Source: Pogostemon cablin
Lineage: Eukaryota > Streptophyta > Magnoliopsida > Lamiales > Lamiaceae
Length of the DNA stretch: 64,000 bases
Reading direction: 5' to 3'
Assembly: GCA_023678885.1 (NCBI GenBank)
Contig: CM042993.1
Span: forward strand, 828,501-892,500
The notes beneath the pieces were generated by a model that worked only from the letters and a program-made list of their open reading frames with translations, had not been told where the DNA came from and did no database searches. Within the stretch, counting starts at the first letter, position 1. Each line of letters starts with the position of its first letter. A program made the position numbers and the translations under genes. Positions 1 to 12,489 of this stretch are shown here, in pieces.

Positions 1-463
1 AGAAACAAATTGATGAATAAAATCATGTTGGGCGGGTTCTGATTCTTAAGCATTCTTTATGTTTGTGACACCGAAGTTATTTTGCATTGATTTTAATATT
101 TTATTTCACCATACTTCTGTATTGATTGGTGAACATACCATGGATAAGCTCATATTAATCTTATGGGCTCTAGTCTAGGTGCTTTTCTTTTACTCTTCAA
201 TGCTCTTTAATTTGGGAACAGAATAGGAGAACTATGCTTTTCTTAACCCAAGGAATTTAAGTGTGACGACTGAATTGACCTTAGAATAAATGGCTCTCTT
301 ACCTGGTGTTACTATATTATGATTAATGGCTAGAGATATTAATCCAAGAGGGTTTTACAAGAAATTCAAGTACAGCGCGTTATTTTATCAATTGCGGAGT
401 CTGGCTTGCATCCTTAAATTGTTACTCAAATCAGTATTCTTATTAATTTTGCATTTAAAATAG

Positions 464-3400
464 GTTCCACATGTCGAAGACAAAGTGAAGGACTTGCTCG
501 TGAAGATTCAGAATGGTGAGGTGCGTATTTAGGTGCTTGACTCTGCTTTCTCTGTCTTTGTCTTCACATGGATCTTTCTATGTGTGTACCATGCACCGAC
601 AGATTATTAATGTATTTTGCATAACCTTCTTGCTATTATGGATTTATCCTTGTATTTTTGGACATGATCTGGGAACTATTACTAACTTTGTCATTATGGT
701 GCATTAAGATTATTGAAGGCAAAAACAATAATGAAAGTCTTTTCTCAGATCAGTTTTTTTAAAGGATGAATGAATTTTGAATACCTAAACTGTTGATGTG
801 TGCATATATTATCAGTTAAAATGATTTTCTGCATGTGGAGAACTTCTATACGGGTGTCATGTGAGTATTTTCAATTTTTTGTTAGTTTTACTAAGAGCTC
901 TCTTCGATTAAAGATATTTAAAATCTCAAATAAACCTCGTCTCTGTTTTATTACACTTAACATGATTACAATTGCAGGCTATCAGTGCAGAGGATATTGA
1001 TGCTCTGAGAAGAAGAAAGCTAATTAGTTCCCAGTAATTGCCTTTGTTGATTTTTCCTATTCTTTATCATTTTTTATTTATGTAATATTATTTACAACCC
1101 TCAAGTTCCTTCTGCTGCCATCCATCTAATTTGTGTCTTCTCTATATTTGCTTATATTTCTTAATCCAAGGATATGGAAAGGCTATTCTGTAAAGAAAGG
1201 TCCAAAATATACTCCCAAAAGGAAAAAGGTGGCTACTGATTTAACTCGTGAGAATCTTCAGAGGTAATACGTTCATTTTCTTTTCATTGAGTTGTGAAAT
1301 AAATATCATCATAGTTTTGTGATTGCAATAGTGTTAGACGCATTCATTTTGGAAACCATACACATGCACTGAAACCAAACCTCAACAATGGTTGTATGCT
1401 ATCCAATCTTTTAAAAAATTGCTCACATAACAGTGCAACAAATTTTCAAAATTGGAGTTCAGATATAATGAATAGTCGATTTGAAAATTGCAATATTCAT
1501 CGTAGTGTTTATGGTTGATGAAAAAATAATATATTACTAGTTTATTTGATTATTATAATTAATTAATACTTTTTAAAAATATATCACCAGAGTGCACAGT
1601 TAATAATTGGATTGGTGATTGGCGACAATGACCTCTATGTTACCATTCCTACTTGTTGGTGTGGAGCAATCAGTCGGTTTATTTTTTCGACTGAACTGAA
1701 CAATCTGAAATCTATTGAGACTTGACTGAAACCAAACCGACAAACCGACATTAAGAGCATCCTACAGAATAATCAGTTATTTTTGTTTTATTGATTAAAA
1801 TAAAAACTTTTAACCTTTTAAAGAACTGTTAAATTTTGAATGAACTCACAAATAGAGAAATCAAACTGTATTAGAAAAATAAGAGGAGAAGAAGAAATCT
1901 CAACTTCAATTATACTATAAGCTGGTTGTTTGAGAAAGAAAGATAAATCTCTGATAATACTTAGCATTTCGCTCCGCTTAGCCTTATATTATAGTGATAG
2001 GTTTTATAGGAACTGGACGATCCTATTTGGTCAATTACCTAGCAACAAACTCCTATGTTCCTTTCATTACGGTATTTCTCAACCAGTTCCTGGATAACAT
2101 GCCTAAAGGTGTGTCTTTAGCAACTAAGGTTTGAATTCTGTTATGGAGAGTGGAGATGACAGCGAAAGTGGAGGGAGGGTTAAAACATTTATGGCTTACT
2201 TTTGCTCAAATATTAAAGGCGAAAGATGCTTAAAAAGATAATTTATGCACATAAGTGAAACAAGACAGTCTGAAAATTATTGCACAGCACACATTTTTAT
2301 ATAATACCCATTTCTCAATCTCAAATTCCTGAATATTTATTTATTTACCCTGAAGGGGTGATTGGAAAGAGATTGAATTTAAAGAATATAACTTCCTAGC
2401 AAAGGGGCAGCCTACTGAAGGTGGTTATCTCCATCCACTTCTCAAGGTATCGTTATAGTACTTTCTTATATGGTAGATTTCAACTACTATCTGTTCACTC
2501 TAGATATCTCTCGACAGGCTAGTCCTTCTATTTCTTCAAAAGTATGTTTAACTTATGCCAAAAATATATATGTGTTTATTTTAGGTGAGGCGTCAAATTC
2601 AGATGATATTTCTTCATTTGGGGTAAGAGCTCCTAATTCAGGAGGGGTTGTTATAATGGAATATCTACTTGCATCGTCTTTTTTCCTGATTTTTCTTTCT
2701 TGGCGTGCAGGTTTGAAGAGATGCCGACAAACAATTTTGTGGAAAGCAGGTAGATTACAAATAAGAAATGTAGAGATCAGACAATGGAAAGTTGTGTTGT
2801 TTCTGTTGATGCTCTGCTGACAGTTTTCCTGGTTTGTAGCTTCTGGAACTTTGATGCTCTTTTCCTGGCGCAACAACACCCAGCACGTTATTCACATGAT
2901 TCTTTCTTTTTGAAAGGTTTGATTCAATTCTCATTTTCATACTCTGTTATTGGTTTTGTCAAATTTTGCTTATGATAGTTGATGTTCTGCAGTGCCATCA
3001 ACCACAAGAAAACTGCCTGAAGATTATGTTGAGCGAGTTAAATCTGTCCACGAATCTGGCGGCTATGGGTCACGGGGGTATGCTATGTTTTGTGGAGAGT
3101 GAATTATTGAATCCTTGAATATAAGTAACAACTATCTTTCTGTTTTGTCCTAGGTATGGTTATGATTGGAAAAGAGAGGAAGCAGAGAAAAACCTTCTGC
3201 GTACTCACACAACTGCTGTGTCCTGTAGGATGTTGTATGCACTTGCAAAGGTAAGCTTTTCTTTGCCTGGTAATCATTGCTATAACTTCGTATGTTCTGA
3301 AGCGTTATATGGAGTATGAGTTGGTATATTATCTCAATATACTTGCTTCACTTCTCTATAAATGACTTACCTTATAAGTTGAGTTTGTCTTGTGCACAAC

Positions 3401-5042
3401 CAGTTGCACATACATCCTTCTCAATAATGGGTTGAAAAGACAAATAATTAGGAATTTACACTAAATAAGGATAAAATAGTACATGAACCATGGGAGTAAA
3501 AAGTTGCATGAACCATAAGAGTGGAAGTACAATTGTACCCTAAAAAGTAACACGAAACCCTAAGGGTAAAGATTAGATCCTTGGAGGAAAATAGAACATG
3601 TACCACAAGGGTGAAGGTACAGTTGCTTACATAGAAGTCTTTGCCTAATATGTTTGTTTTAGTAACTTTTTTCCTCCATGATGTATTTACTACTTCTAGG
3701 CTTTCTGTTTATTGTCTTATGTGCTATGGTATTTATTGTTGCTGCAATATTTTCTGATATGTTTTTCTTAATTCCTTTCACTGTCCTGTGTGTTGTTCTC
3801 CTGTATAGCGTGTCTAGGTTAGTAAACTCTTTTTCTTGGTAGGTAATTAACTCACTTGGAGTTTAATTAATCAATCTTTGACAGGGACCTTTCACTCCAA
3901 AAAGATATTACTCAATAGATCGTGTTTTCAGAAATGAAGCCGTAGATCGTACACATCTGGCAGAATTCCACCAGATAGAAGGTATACAATTTTCTTCCAA
4001 TGAAATCCATTTGCCTAACCAGGTCCACCTTATTTCGCATGTATCTCTTATAGATGTATTTTGAACTGCAAATAGTTCATGGCTGAGGTAGCTAATGATA
4101 AATAGATCTGTTTAGTTGTCTTTAAAATGGTGGTGTCATGAATTGGATATGTTGTCAGACTATTCTCCTTTGTGACACATTCCCATGACCTTTTATGTTC
4201 CACTGGTAAGTTGGAACTGCATAGCTCTCGAGCCCATCACTTTGCATCTGGTTATGATGGGTTTTTTTTAGCTTCTGTAAATTGACTTAATTCGATTTGT
4301 AGGATTAATCTGTGATCGTGGCCTTACTCTTGGACACTTGATAGGAGTTCTTCATGACTTCTTCTCTGGGCTTGGTAATATACAAAAGTACTCTTAACAT
4401 GAGTTTTCATTTGGCTCGGATATTGGTTTTCTTGTGTGTTTGTGCAGAATATCTAGATATAACATTTTGAACTCGGAATATTGTTTTTTTTAATCAGGAA
4501 TGTCCAAGCTCAAGTTCAAGCCGGCGTACAATACTTATACTGAACCCAGCATGGAAATCTTCAGGTGATAATGGTTAAAAGCTGTTAATTATCTTCCTCG
4601 AGTTTTATCATGGATCTCTCACATTCTCTCTCTCTCTCAGTTACCATGAAGGTCTGCAGAAATGGGTGGAAATCGGCAACTCAGGCATGTTCAGACCAGA
4701 AATGTTGCTGCCCATGAAACTTCCGGAAGATGTCCAGGTGATAGCATGGGGGCTCTCCCTTGAAAGGTAACACCCAGAAGTGTTTTCCCATTCCCAACAC
4801 CTTGTTTACTCGTCGTCTACATGGACTCTAATTGCGTTCCCAATTTTGTCTTACCAGACCGACTATGATCCTTTATGGGATAGACAACATCAGAGATCTC
4901 TTCGGCCACAAGGTAACAAGAACGACTACCAGTGCGTTTTTATGGTTGTGTCGTATTTTGTTGTGTAATCCTTCGTATTTTCGATTTGCAGGTGGATCTT
5001 GGTCTCATCAAACGAAACCCAATATGCCGCCTTGGGATATAA
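464..5042 (+). CDS. FARSA: Cytosolic phenylalanyl-tRNA synthetase alpha subunit, 5' end outside the window
   Basis: This subunit carries the class II catalytic core that charges tRNA-Phe with phenylalanine in the cytosol, working as alpha2-beta2 with the beta subunit. Exons: 464-520, 978-1033, 1171-1263, 2356-2446, 2585-2622, 2711-2749, 2840-2916, 2993-3077, 3154-3250, 3885-3981, 4303-4374, 4498-4564, 4641-4766, 4858-4912, 4992-5042. They total 1101 nt (366 codons plus TAA) and every phase agrees. Motif 1 region reads GFEEMPTNNFVES (exons 5-6), motif 2 reads DRVFRNEAVDRTHLAEFHQ (exon 10), and motif 3 reads AWGLSLERPTMILYGIDNI (exons 13-14). Plant homologues have about 485 residues, so roughly 120 N-terminal residues lie upstream; 1-463 looks like intron. 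No lesion was seen. The beta-subunit gene begins 18 kb downstream on the same strand. Confidence 0.95.
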
Positions 5043-5584
5043 CGTATCCAGATGCAACACTATCAAACTCTTGGTTTATGCCTCTAATGCTGTTCGACTT
5101 TCACACTCACTTTCCCTTGGAGAGAGTTTTGTTTTGTTTTGTTTTGTTATCTTTCAAGAAACTTAAGTGTATTTCTTGATTTTTTGTTTCTTTTTGTCCA
5201 AAAGAAGTTCAATTACTCGTAATATTATGCTCCAGTATAACGAACATAAGATGTCATCACTGTTTATAATTTCATCAACCACTATATATCTATTATAATC
5301 AAGTAATTTGCGAGCCATTAAATTGGATTGATTTGTTTATAAAAAGAAATGGTATGCAAAAATAAAACTTTTAATAGCAACGCTTATTTTGCAGCCGTTC
5401 TAAGAGATGCTTGGCATCCGGTGAAATACAAGATAAAATAGGAGGTGGAATGAGTGATCCTGAGACGATTCTAGTGAATAAAAGTGGTGTCTTCAACCAC
5501 TTAAAAATAGTAAAAACAATTTCTTTTAAGCAGAACATTGAAAGGGGCTAAAAAAGTGATTATAATCTCGGATAATCCAAACAC

Positions 5585-5825
5585 ATATATCTTTTTATTC
5601 TATTTTGTATACGTGTTTTGTAATAATTGTATATTTTTTTCACATTAAGTTTTCATTAAAAAAGCTAACATCCATATATGTATAACATTTTATTAAATAT
5701 TATATATAATATTTCATTAAAAAAATTAACAATTAAATTGTATATATTTTTACTCTTAATTGTATATGTTCTTGTTTATATTTGTATATGGGTGCACCAT
5801 ATCTTTAGGTGCACACAATAAATTG
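5585..5825. repeat. Degenerate copy of the palindrome-ended MITE family
   Basis: The interior matches 8735-9000 closely (runs such as GTATACGTGTTTTGTAATAA). The copy ends near GGTGCACC...AGGTGCACAC, a decayed form of the TGCACCCGGGTGCA ends seen at 8708 and 9019. Confidence 0.6.
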
Positions 5826-6734
5826 CAAAATTTTAATAAGCTCGGGTTATATGCTAGTATAACAGTAAGGCCATGTCCAATGCAGCATTTATTTCATATT
5901 TCCAAAGATACTCAATTATTGAAACCGTGTCTCAAATAATGAATAGACTGACCTTAATTGTTCTGTAATATTCCAATATAGATCATGCTTCAATTATTTC
6001 CATTGAAACAAGATAATTACATGTGTCATGTATGACTGATTAATGAAATGCATACCATAGTGCAATTTCTCCATCACCATAAATTACCGAACTACTTTCC
6101 AAAATTATAATTAAATATTGCAGCCTTGTGATGAGAAAAACCCATTAACCCACTAGAAAAAAGGATATAATTTCAATTAATAGATATAATTCATAACCAT
6201 TTGAATTTAAAATAACCGACAACTCCAAATCTTGTTTGCCAAAGTAATCCATGTACTATTTACATAATTCGAGAAAAAATTTCATTTAGAATTCTTAATG
6301 CAAATTTGTGGAAAGATAGTTCCACTAATTAAACTTACTGATTAAAAAATAATTTAATTAATTTCCTGAAGTGGACTTTTTAGAATACATTCTTGATGAC
6401 ATTATATTGTCCATAAAAATTCTTTACCACAAAATAGATTATAATAATGGTAAAAAGTTTTATGACCCAGATTCCAAGAATTCCTACGAAAATTAATATT
6501 CTCATTGGATCCATAGATTGCAAACAGTTCATAAACAACAAGAAAGAGTTGATGTTAATATTAATGAATTCTTAATCATGATACCAAAAAATGGAGCGAT
6601 AATTCCGTCAGATCAGTCTGACACACAAACTCCAAATAAAAATATATTCACCCATGTTAATAAAATATTCAGTGAATTGAGTTCCACATAAACATATCCA
6701 GATAACTTAATAGCAATTAAGAAACTGCATTTAC

Positions 6735-6897
6735 CAATTGCAGAATCCATAAGCAGTCCAATCCAATTTGGGTAAAAATCCATAAGCTGAAATGGGCAGT
6801 CCAATCCGAGACGTTTATCACCGCCATCACTTTGAGCAGAGAATGGTTTCTCAAGGAGATATAAAGGTTTATGATTGAGGGAAATTAATGGTTTCAT
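6735..6897 (-). other. Possible isolated first exon, unrecognised
   Basis: An open segment of 54 codons starts with ATG at 6897 (complement) and reaches a plausible donor GTAAATG at 6734-6728. The composition is protein-like (MKPLISLNHKPLYLLEKP...), and less AT-rich than its surroundings. No following exon was found, and the product is not recognised. It could be a gene fragment or chance. Confidence 0.2.
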
Positions 6898-7143
6898 GGT
6901 AAGGCGTTATGGATCCGAAGAGTTTTTTTATTATAAAACATTTAATGTTAAGAGTACGAAGAGTTTTTTATTAATTAATTAATAAAAATTAAATGTTAAT
7001 ATTATTAATATAATATAATTCAATAAAGAATATATTTATGACCGTATATGAAATAATAGATTTTAGGATGCAAAGGATGAAAATGTATTAAAGAGAAATA
7101 AGTGGGGACAAAAGTGTCTAAAATTGTTTTACAAGTGCAAGAC

Positions 7144-7147
<4 letters not shown>

Positions 7148-7194
<47 letters not shown>
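7148..7194. repeat. (TA)n microsatellite
   Basis: Uninterrupted TA dinucleotides, about 23 units. Copy B of the direct repeat has only a few TA units at the matching position (about 10975). Confidence 0.95.
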
Positions 7195-7197
<3 letters not shown>

Positions 7198-7632
7198 TAA
7201 TTTTTAGACGTGTGTTGCACGTCACATGCACGTCAAACTTTATAGTTTGATTTTTTACTTTTCTTTTGTCAACTAGTATATTTTTTTCATATTAAATTTT
7301 GAGAGCAAACCATCTCATGAAATAGTTTCTTTTTCATTTGAGAAAGCAAAACCCTATATATATATTCTTAAAAGCAAAACCCTATGTATTCTTAAACTTT
7401 TAAAAAGACTGATAGGACAATGTGTGACGCGTATGTAAATATTAATCTAACATTTTGTTAATAATAATTGTATGTAGTTGATTGTATTGAAATTATTTAT
7501 CTTACACATTTGATAATTTTAAACTTCAGTTACCCATTTGTTTTTTAAAAAAAGATTCGCACTTAATTTATACTACTATTCATAACACAACAAATAATAA
7601 TCATTCATATAGTTGGTTATTATGTCATATGC

Positions 7633-7635
<3 letters not shown>

Positions 7636-7675
<40 letters not shown>
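7636..7675. repeat. (TA)n microsatellite
   Basis: Uninterrupted TA run, about 20 units, shared with 11421-11461 in copy B of the direct repeat. Confidence 0.95.
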
Positions 7676-7679
<4 letters not shown>

Positions 7680-7893
7680 TCATTATCAGATAAATACACA
7701 ATTCATCATTTTAATAATGGCAAACCATCCAATCAATTATTCAAGTGCTCTGAGCTCTCATAGTTTGACATGAGAATATTAATTTAGAGAGTATTGAGTA
7801 TGAAGAAAGATGAGCTTTAATTTTTTTTTAATTTGGCTAGCAAGTTCTATAACAATTAACTAAAAATTTTTTTTTGGAATAATTGTTTACATT

Positions 7894-7906
7894 CACTACT
7901 ACAAAA
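7894..7906 (+). mobile_element. CACTA-type left terminus
   Basis: CACTACTACAAAA is the typical outer end of plant CACTA (En/Spm) elements. It is followed by repeated GATATCGGT-like motifs in both orientations (7920-8110), like a CACTA subterminal zone. No matching right end was found in the window. Confidence 0.5.
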
Positions 7907-8705
7907 CTGTTAATACATATCAGTGTATAGATATCGGTGATTTGTAAAACGGATATATATTGACTTACTAACTGATATCTATCATACCATCGTTATCTAT
8001 TATGTTTGAATTACTCTAATAAATATCGGTGATTACGTAATGATATCTTTTAATGATATTTATATAGAATATAAATATCGATTATAATAACCGATATCTT
8101 TTCACTGATATTAATATATTAATATATATTTTTAAATAAATTAATGAGTAAATATCAAAATCGGTCCTGTAAGTATGACATTTTTCAACTTCAGTTCTTT
8201 ATTTATTGCATTTCTCACTTTTGGTCCTCCGGGGTTCGTTTTTGGTCCAAATTCAGTCATTTTTCGTCGGAAATCTAAAAAACTCGCCGGAAAATTATGC
8301 GTGAGTTGAATGCGCTCAAAATTGGTCCTGTAAGTATGGACTGTTCCAACTTCAGTCATTTTTTTATTGCAATTTTCACTTTTGGTCCTCCATTATCCAT
8401 TTTAGTCATTTTTGTCCAAATGCGATGAAAGCCCATGATTAATTAACCATTTCATTTTTCTAATTTTATTATAAATTTATTATCATATTAATTGCTTTTA
8501 ATAAAAATATTTATTATAATAATAATAATAATAATAATAATTTATATTAATCGTTTATTAGATAATTCAATTGTTCTATTATCAATTTCTCTTAATCAAG
8601 CATTATTTTACATTAAAAATGTTATCACTTTTTATTCTTAATAATGCATTACTTTACATTAAAAATGTTATCGCTTTTTATTCAATCTTCTAAGAGTGTA
8701 TATTA

Positions 8706-9032
8706 GGTGCACCCGGGTGCATCCTTGCACCCATATTTATATAACTTTTATTCTATTTTGTATACATGTTATTCTCTTTTGTATACGTGTTTTGTAATAA
8801 TTGTATACTTTTTTCACACTAAATTTTTCATTAAAAAAATAAACATTCATATGTGTATAACTTTTTATTCAATAGTGTATACATGTATTTTAATAATTGA
8901 ATATTTTTTACACTCAATTTTTCATTAAAAAAATTAACAATTAAATTGTATACATTTTTACTCACAATTGTATATGTTTTTGCTTATATTTGTATGTGGG
9001 TGCACACGAAGCTTCGTGTGCACCCGGGTGCA
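8706..9032. mobile_element. MITE with perfect palindromes at its ends
   Basis: TGCACCCGGGTGCA, a perfect 14-bp palindrome, stands at 8708-8721 and again at 9019-9032. A second perfect palindrome of 22 bp lies at 9001-9022 and overlaps the right one. The interior is AT-rich and non-coding, and is shared with 5585-5825. No clear target duplication was found, so the superfamily is unknown. Confidence 0.6.
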
Positions 9033-9231
9033 TACTATATTTAGCCATCTTCTAATGGTTCATAAAATAATTTAACTAAATAACTATCACTTTTTCCTTT
9101 ATCATGTCACAATTTTTTTTATTAAAAATGTTATCACTTTTTATTATTATTCTAGTGTGTTCCTGAAATAATTCAATTAGATAAATATAAATTTTTTTAT
9201 TATTAGGGATAATTTATTACTTCATTATCAC

Positions 9232-9798
9232 TAGGGATGGCAACGGGTAGGGTACCCGCTTATTTTGAGGTACCCGTACCCATATTCGATTAAAAAATAA
9301 CTACCCGTACCCGTATCCGTCCCATTTAAAAAAATTATTATGATACACGTACCCGTCCCATTACCGTTTAGCAATACCCGCGGGTACCCATACCCGTTTA
9401 ATATTCATTTATTTTATATATATTTATATTTTTTTATTGTTTAAATAATTATAATAATAAAAATCACATTATTATTAATTAAATATAATATAAATTCTAT
9501 TATTTTAAATAAATATTTAATAGATATGATTAAATAAAACTTATAACTATTAATTAAATATATAAAACATCTTATAATATATAAATTATATAATATATAT
9601 TAAATTTTATAAAAATATATATATATAATCGGGGTACCCGCGGGTTTTGAGACATTACCCGTACCCGTCCAAACCCTAACGGGTATTTCTTACAACTACC
9701 CGTACCCGTCTCAAACCCGTTTACAACTACCCGTACCCTACCCATTAGGGTTCGGGTAGACCGGGTACCAGGAAATACCCGTCCCATTGCCATCCCTA
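9232..9798. mobile_element. hAT-type MITE, 567 bp
   Basis: Inverted ends TAGGGATGGCAACGGGTA and TACCCGTCCCATTGCCATCCCTA-like (9776-9798), with perfect 8-bp target duplications ATTATCAC at 9224-9231 and 9799-9806, diagnostic of the hAT superfamily. The interior is rich in GGGTACCCG-like motifs and has no coding capacity. A decayed relative lies near 14920-15080. Confidence 0.9.
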
Positions 9799-10184
9799 AT
9801 TATCACATTTTATCCATTATATACAATAATAGCGCATGCAACTTACGCATGATTTCTGGAGAGTTTTTTAAATTTTCGGCGAAAAATAATTAAATTTTGA
9901 CAAAAATGACTAAAATGGACAATGGAGGACCAAAAGTGAAAATTGCAATAAAAAAGAACTGAAGTTGGAACAGTCCATACTTACAGGACCAATTTTGAGT
10001 GCGTGCAACTCACGCATAATTTTCCGGCGAGTTTTTTAAATTTCCGGCGAAAAATAACTGAATTTGGACCAAAAGGGCAAAACGGAACCCGGAGAACCAA
10101 AAGTGAGAAATGCAATAAAAGAAGGACTGAAACTGAAAAAGATCATACTTACGTGACCGATTTCGATATTTTATCTAAATTAAT

Positions 10185-10933
10185 TAATTAAAACATAAAA
10201 CAAAAACGTTTTTTGTAAAGTAAATTGTGTTTAGATTTTCAAGTTTCAACAAAAATATATCCTCAATCTTAATTTTCAAAATCAAACACAACTTCAAAAA
10301 TCTATCACACTGATCAAAAACCTAATTTGCCTGATCGAAATTCTGAATACCGCCGGCCAAATCGAAGAACCTGCCACCCCCTCCAGCCGCCGGCCGCTCA
10401 CCCCCTCCCTCCTCCCCACGCCACCCGGTCCCACTCGCGATTCCATCCGTTCGCGACGCCACCAGGGTGTCTCTTGCGAGCCCACCCATTCGCGAAACAA
10501 CCCCTGGGTCACCGCCGCACCTGCTTCACAGGCTCCCCTCCCGCCGCCGGCCAAACACCCCCCTCCCCCCTCGCGACGCCACTCGGTCCCACCCGCGAGT
10601 CCATCCATTCGCGACGCCACCAGGGTGCAGCTTGCGAGCCCACCTGTTCGCGACTCCAACCCCTCCCGTTCGTGACGGCGCTCGCGCCTCTAGGTCACCG
10701 CCGCACCTGCGTCACGGGGTCACGATAGCTTGACCTTCCCGACGCTGGACGAGAAATTGAGGTTCACCTCAATTTGTCCTTTTTTTTTTTTAAATTTTAT
10801 TTTTTCCAAATTTCTTTTTTCTGAAATACCTGTTGATTTTGGCCTTAAGCTTTAACATGAACAATGTTTTTTTTTATTTGCATGTTTTTGAAGCAACAAA
10901 TATGATTTAGCTTTCATCAGAAAGTATGAGGAA
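10185..10933. other. Segment between the MULE element and direct-repeat copy B, with a GC-rich island
   Basis: The first 140 and last 190 bases are AT-rich. From about 10327 to 10740 GC content jumps well above the rest of the window. That island is described separately. Confidence 0.6.
10327..10740. repeat. GC-rich island with imperfect internal duplication
   Basis: A block around 10420-10532 (CGCGACGCCACCAGGGTG, GCGAGCCCACC, GTCACCGCCGCACCTGC) recurs around 10574-10720 with period 154 bp at the left and about 188 bp at the right. It is open in two + frames and one - frame, but all translations are low-complexity Pro/Arg/His/Thr-rich, as expected for GC-biased DNA without stops. It may be host DNA captured by a transposon or an unrecognised 5' exon. 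No function is assigned. Confidence 0.5.
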
Positions 10934-11416
10934 CAAAGTGTCTAAAATTGTTTTACAAGTGCAAGACACTTTTAATATATATTAGTAATTTTAGACGTGC
11001 GTTGCACGTCACATGTACCTCAAACTTTATAGTTTGATTTTTTACTTTTCTTGTCACTTAGTATATTTTTTTCATACTAAATTTTGAGAGCAAACCATCT
11101 CATGAAATAGTTTCTTTTGCATTTGAGAAAGCAAAACCATATATAAATATTCTTAAAAGCAAAACCCTATGTATTCTTAAACTTTTAAAAAGATTGATAT
11201 GACAATGTGTGAGGCGTATGTAAATATTAATCTAACATTTTGTTAATAATAATTGTATGTAGTTGATTGTATTGAAATTATTTATCTTACACATTTGGTA
11301 ATTTTAAACTTCAGTTACTCATTTGTTTTTTAAAAAAAGATTCGCACGTAATTTATACTACTATTCATAACACAACAAATAATAATCATTCATATAGTTG
11401 GTTATTATGTCATATG

Positions 11417-11464
<48 letters not shown>

Positions 11465-12136
11465 GTCATTATCAGATAAATACACAATTCATCATTTTAA
11501 TAATGGCAACCCATCCAATCAATTATTCAAGTGCTCTGAGCTCTCATAGTTTGACATGAGAATATTAATTTAGAGAGTATTGAGTATGAAGAAAGATGAG
11601 CTTTAATTTTTTTTAATTTGGCTATCAAGTTCTATAACAATTAACTAAAAAATTTCTTTGGAATAATTGTTTACATTCACTACTACAAAACTGTTAATAC
11701 ATATCAGTGTGTAGATATCGGTGATTTGTAAAACTGATATCTATTGACTTACTAACTGATATCTATCATACCATCGTTATCTAGTATGTTTGAATTACTC
11801 TAATAAATATCGGTGATTACGTAATGATATCTTTTAATGATATTTATATAGAATATAGATATCGGTTATAATAACCGATATCTTTTCACTGATATTAATA
11901 TATTAATATATATTTTTAAATAAATTAATGAGTAAATATCAAAATCGGTCCTGTAAGTATTGCATTTTCCAACTTCAGTCCTTTATTTATTGTATTTCTC
12001 ACTTTTGGTCATCCGGGGTCCGTTTTTGGTCATTTTGGTCCAAATTCAGTCATTTTTCGCCGGAAATCTAAAAGACTCGCCGAAAAATTATGCGTGAGTT
12101 GAACGCGCTCAAAATTGGTCCTGTAAGTATGGACTG
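10934..12136. repeat. 1.2-kb direct repeat, copy B
   Basis: Second copy of 7110-8343. It includes the CACTA-type terminus at 11678-11690 and the left 200 bp of the MULE-type MITE (from 11936), which here breaks off. The break after the shared sequence GGACTG shows copy B was cut inside the MITE. Confidence 0.8.
11421..11461. repeat. (TA)n microsatellite
   Basis: TA run matching 7636-7675 in copy A of the direct repeat. Confidence 0.95.
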
Positions 12137-12489
12137 AAAGTTTATTAGGCATTATTAAGTATGAACGCGCTCAAAATTCCTCCTGTAAGTATGAACGTGC
12201 TCAAAATCTAACCCCAAATTCAGTCCTTTTTCCTTGTATGTTCTATTCACACAAGAGGAATTCTTGTGGGGTTAGATTTTATTAGATAGGTCCAAATGTT
12301 GTTTAACTTGGAGAGTTGAAACATCAGTCTGTAAGGGATACAATTTCTAATAAAATCAAAGGGGAGAGGGATTCTTCCCGTCTCTTCATTTGGAAATGTG
12401 TGAGATTTGTACTCATATAATATTTCAGAGTTACAATCGGTTAGTTGCATTCTGGGAAACTCTTTCACCTACTTGCATAGAGAAAAGCT
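12137..12489. other. Intergenic, no gene seen
   Basis: Contains two more partial copies of the phrase CTCAAAAT...CCTGTAAGTATGAACG from the MULE-type terminal region, then unique sequence without convincing coding potential. Confidence 0.5.

Larger units (their letters stand above)
5043..7109. other. Intergenic, 3' flank of PheRS alpha
   Basis: AT-rich DNA. The first 200 bases are the probable 3' UTR and polyadenylation zone. The rest holds a degenerate MITE (5585-5825), an isolated Harbinger-like left end at 5879 (GGCCATGTCCAATG, no partner found) and a weak minus-strand exon candidate at 6735-6897. No convincing gene was found. Confidence 0.6.
7110..8343. repeat. 1.2-kb direct repeat, copy A
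   Basis: Nearly the same sequence as 10934-12136, including the CACTACTACAAAA motif, a TA microsatellite and about 200 bp of the left end of the MULE-type MITE. Copies differ by scattered substitutions and microsatellite length. Neither copy has TG...CA termini, so they are not simple LTRs. Confidence 0.8.
8146..10175. mobile_element. MULE-type non-autonomous element with nested insertions
   Basis: The ends are inverted: GAGTAAATATCAAAATCGGT on the left, and the right end read on the other strand begins GATAAAATATCGAAATCGGT. Similarity continues inward for about 200-300 bp. A perfect 9-bp target duplication TAAATTAAT flanks it (8137-8145 and 10176-10184), as expected for Mutator-like transposition. 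The middle holds a 567-bp hAT MITE and a palindrome-ended MITE. No transposase was seen. The left end recurs, truncated, at 11936-12136. Confidence 0.8.

Noticed and set aside
5879..5900. A complete Harbinger MITE starting GGCCATGTCCAATG
   Set aside because: No inverse right end with a TAA/TTA duplication was found downstream, so only a possible isolated end is noted.
10294..10733. Overlapping Pro/Arg- and Gly-rich open frames on both strands
   Set aside because: Openness follows from high GC and low stop frequency; the translations are low-complexity and have no splice or start context. Kept only as a GC-rich repeat.
7110..12136. The 1.2-kb direct repeats as LTRs of one retrotransposon
   Set aside because: No TG...CA ends, no primer site or purine tract, no target duplication, and the repeat edge falls inside a MULE MITE.
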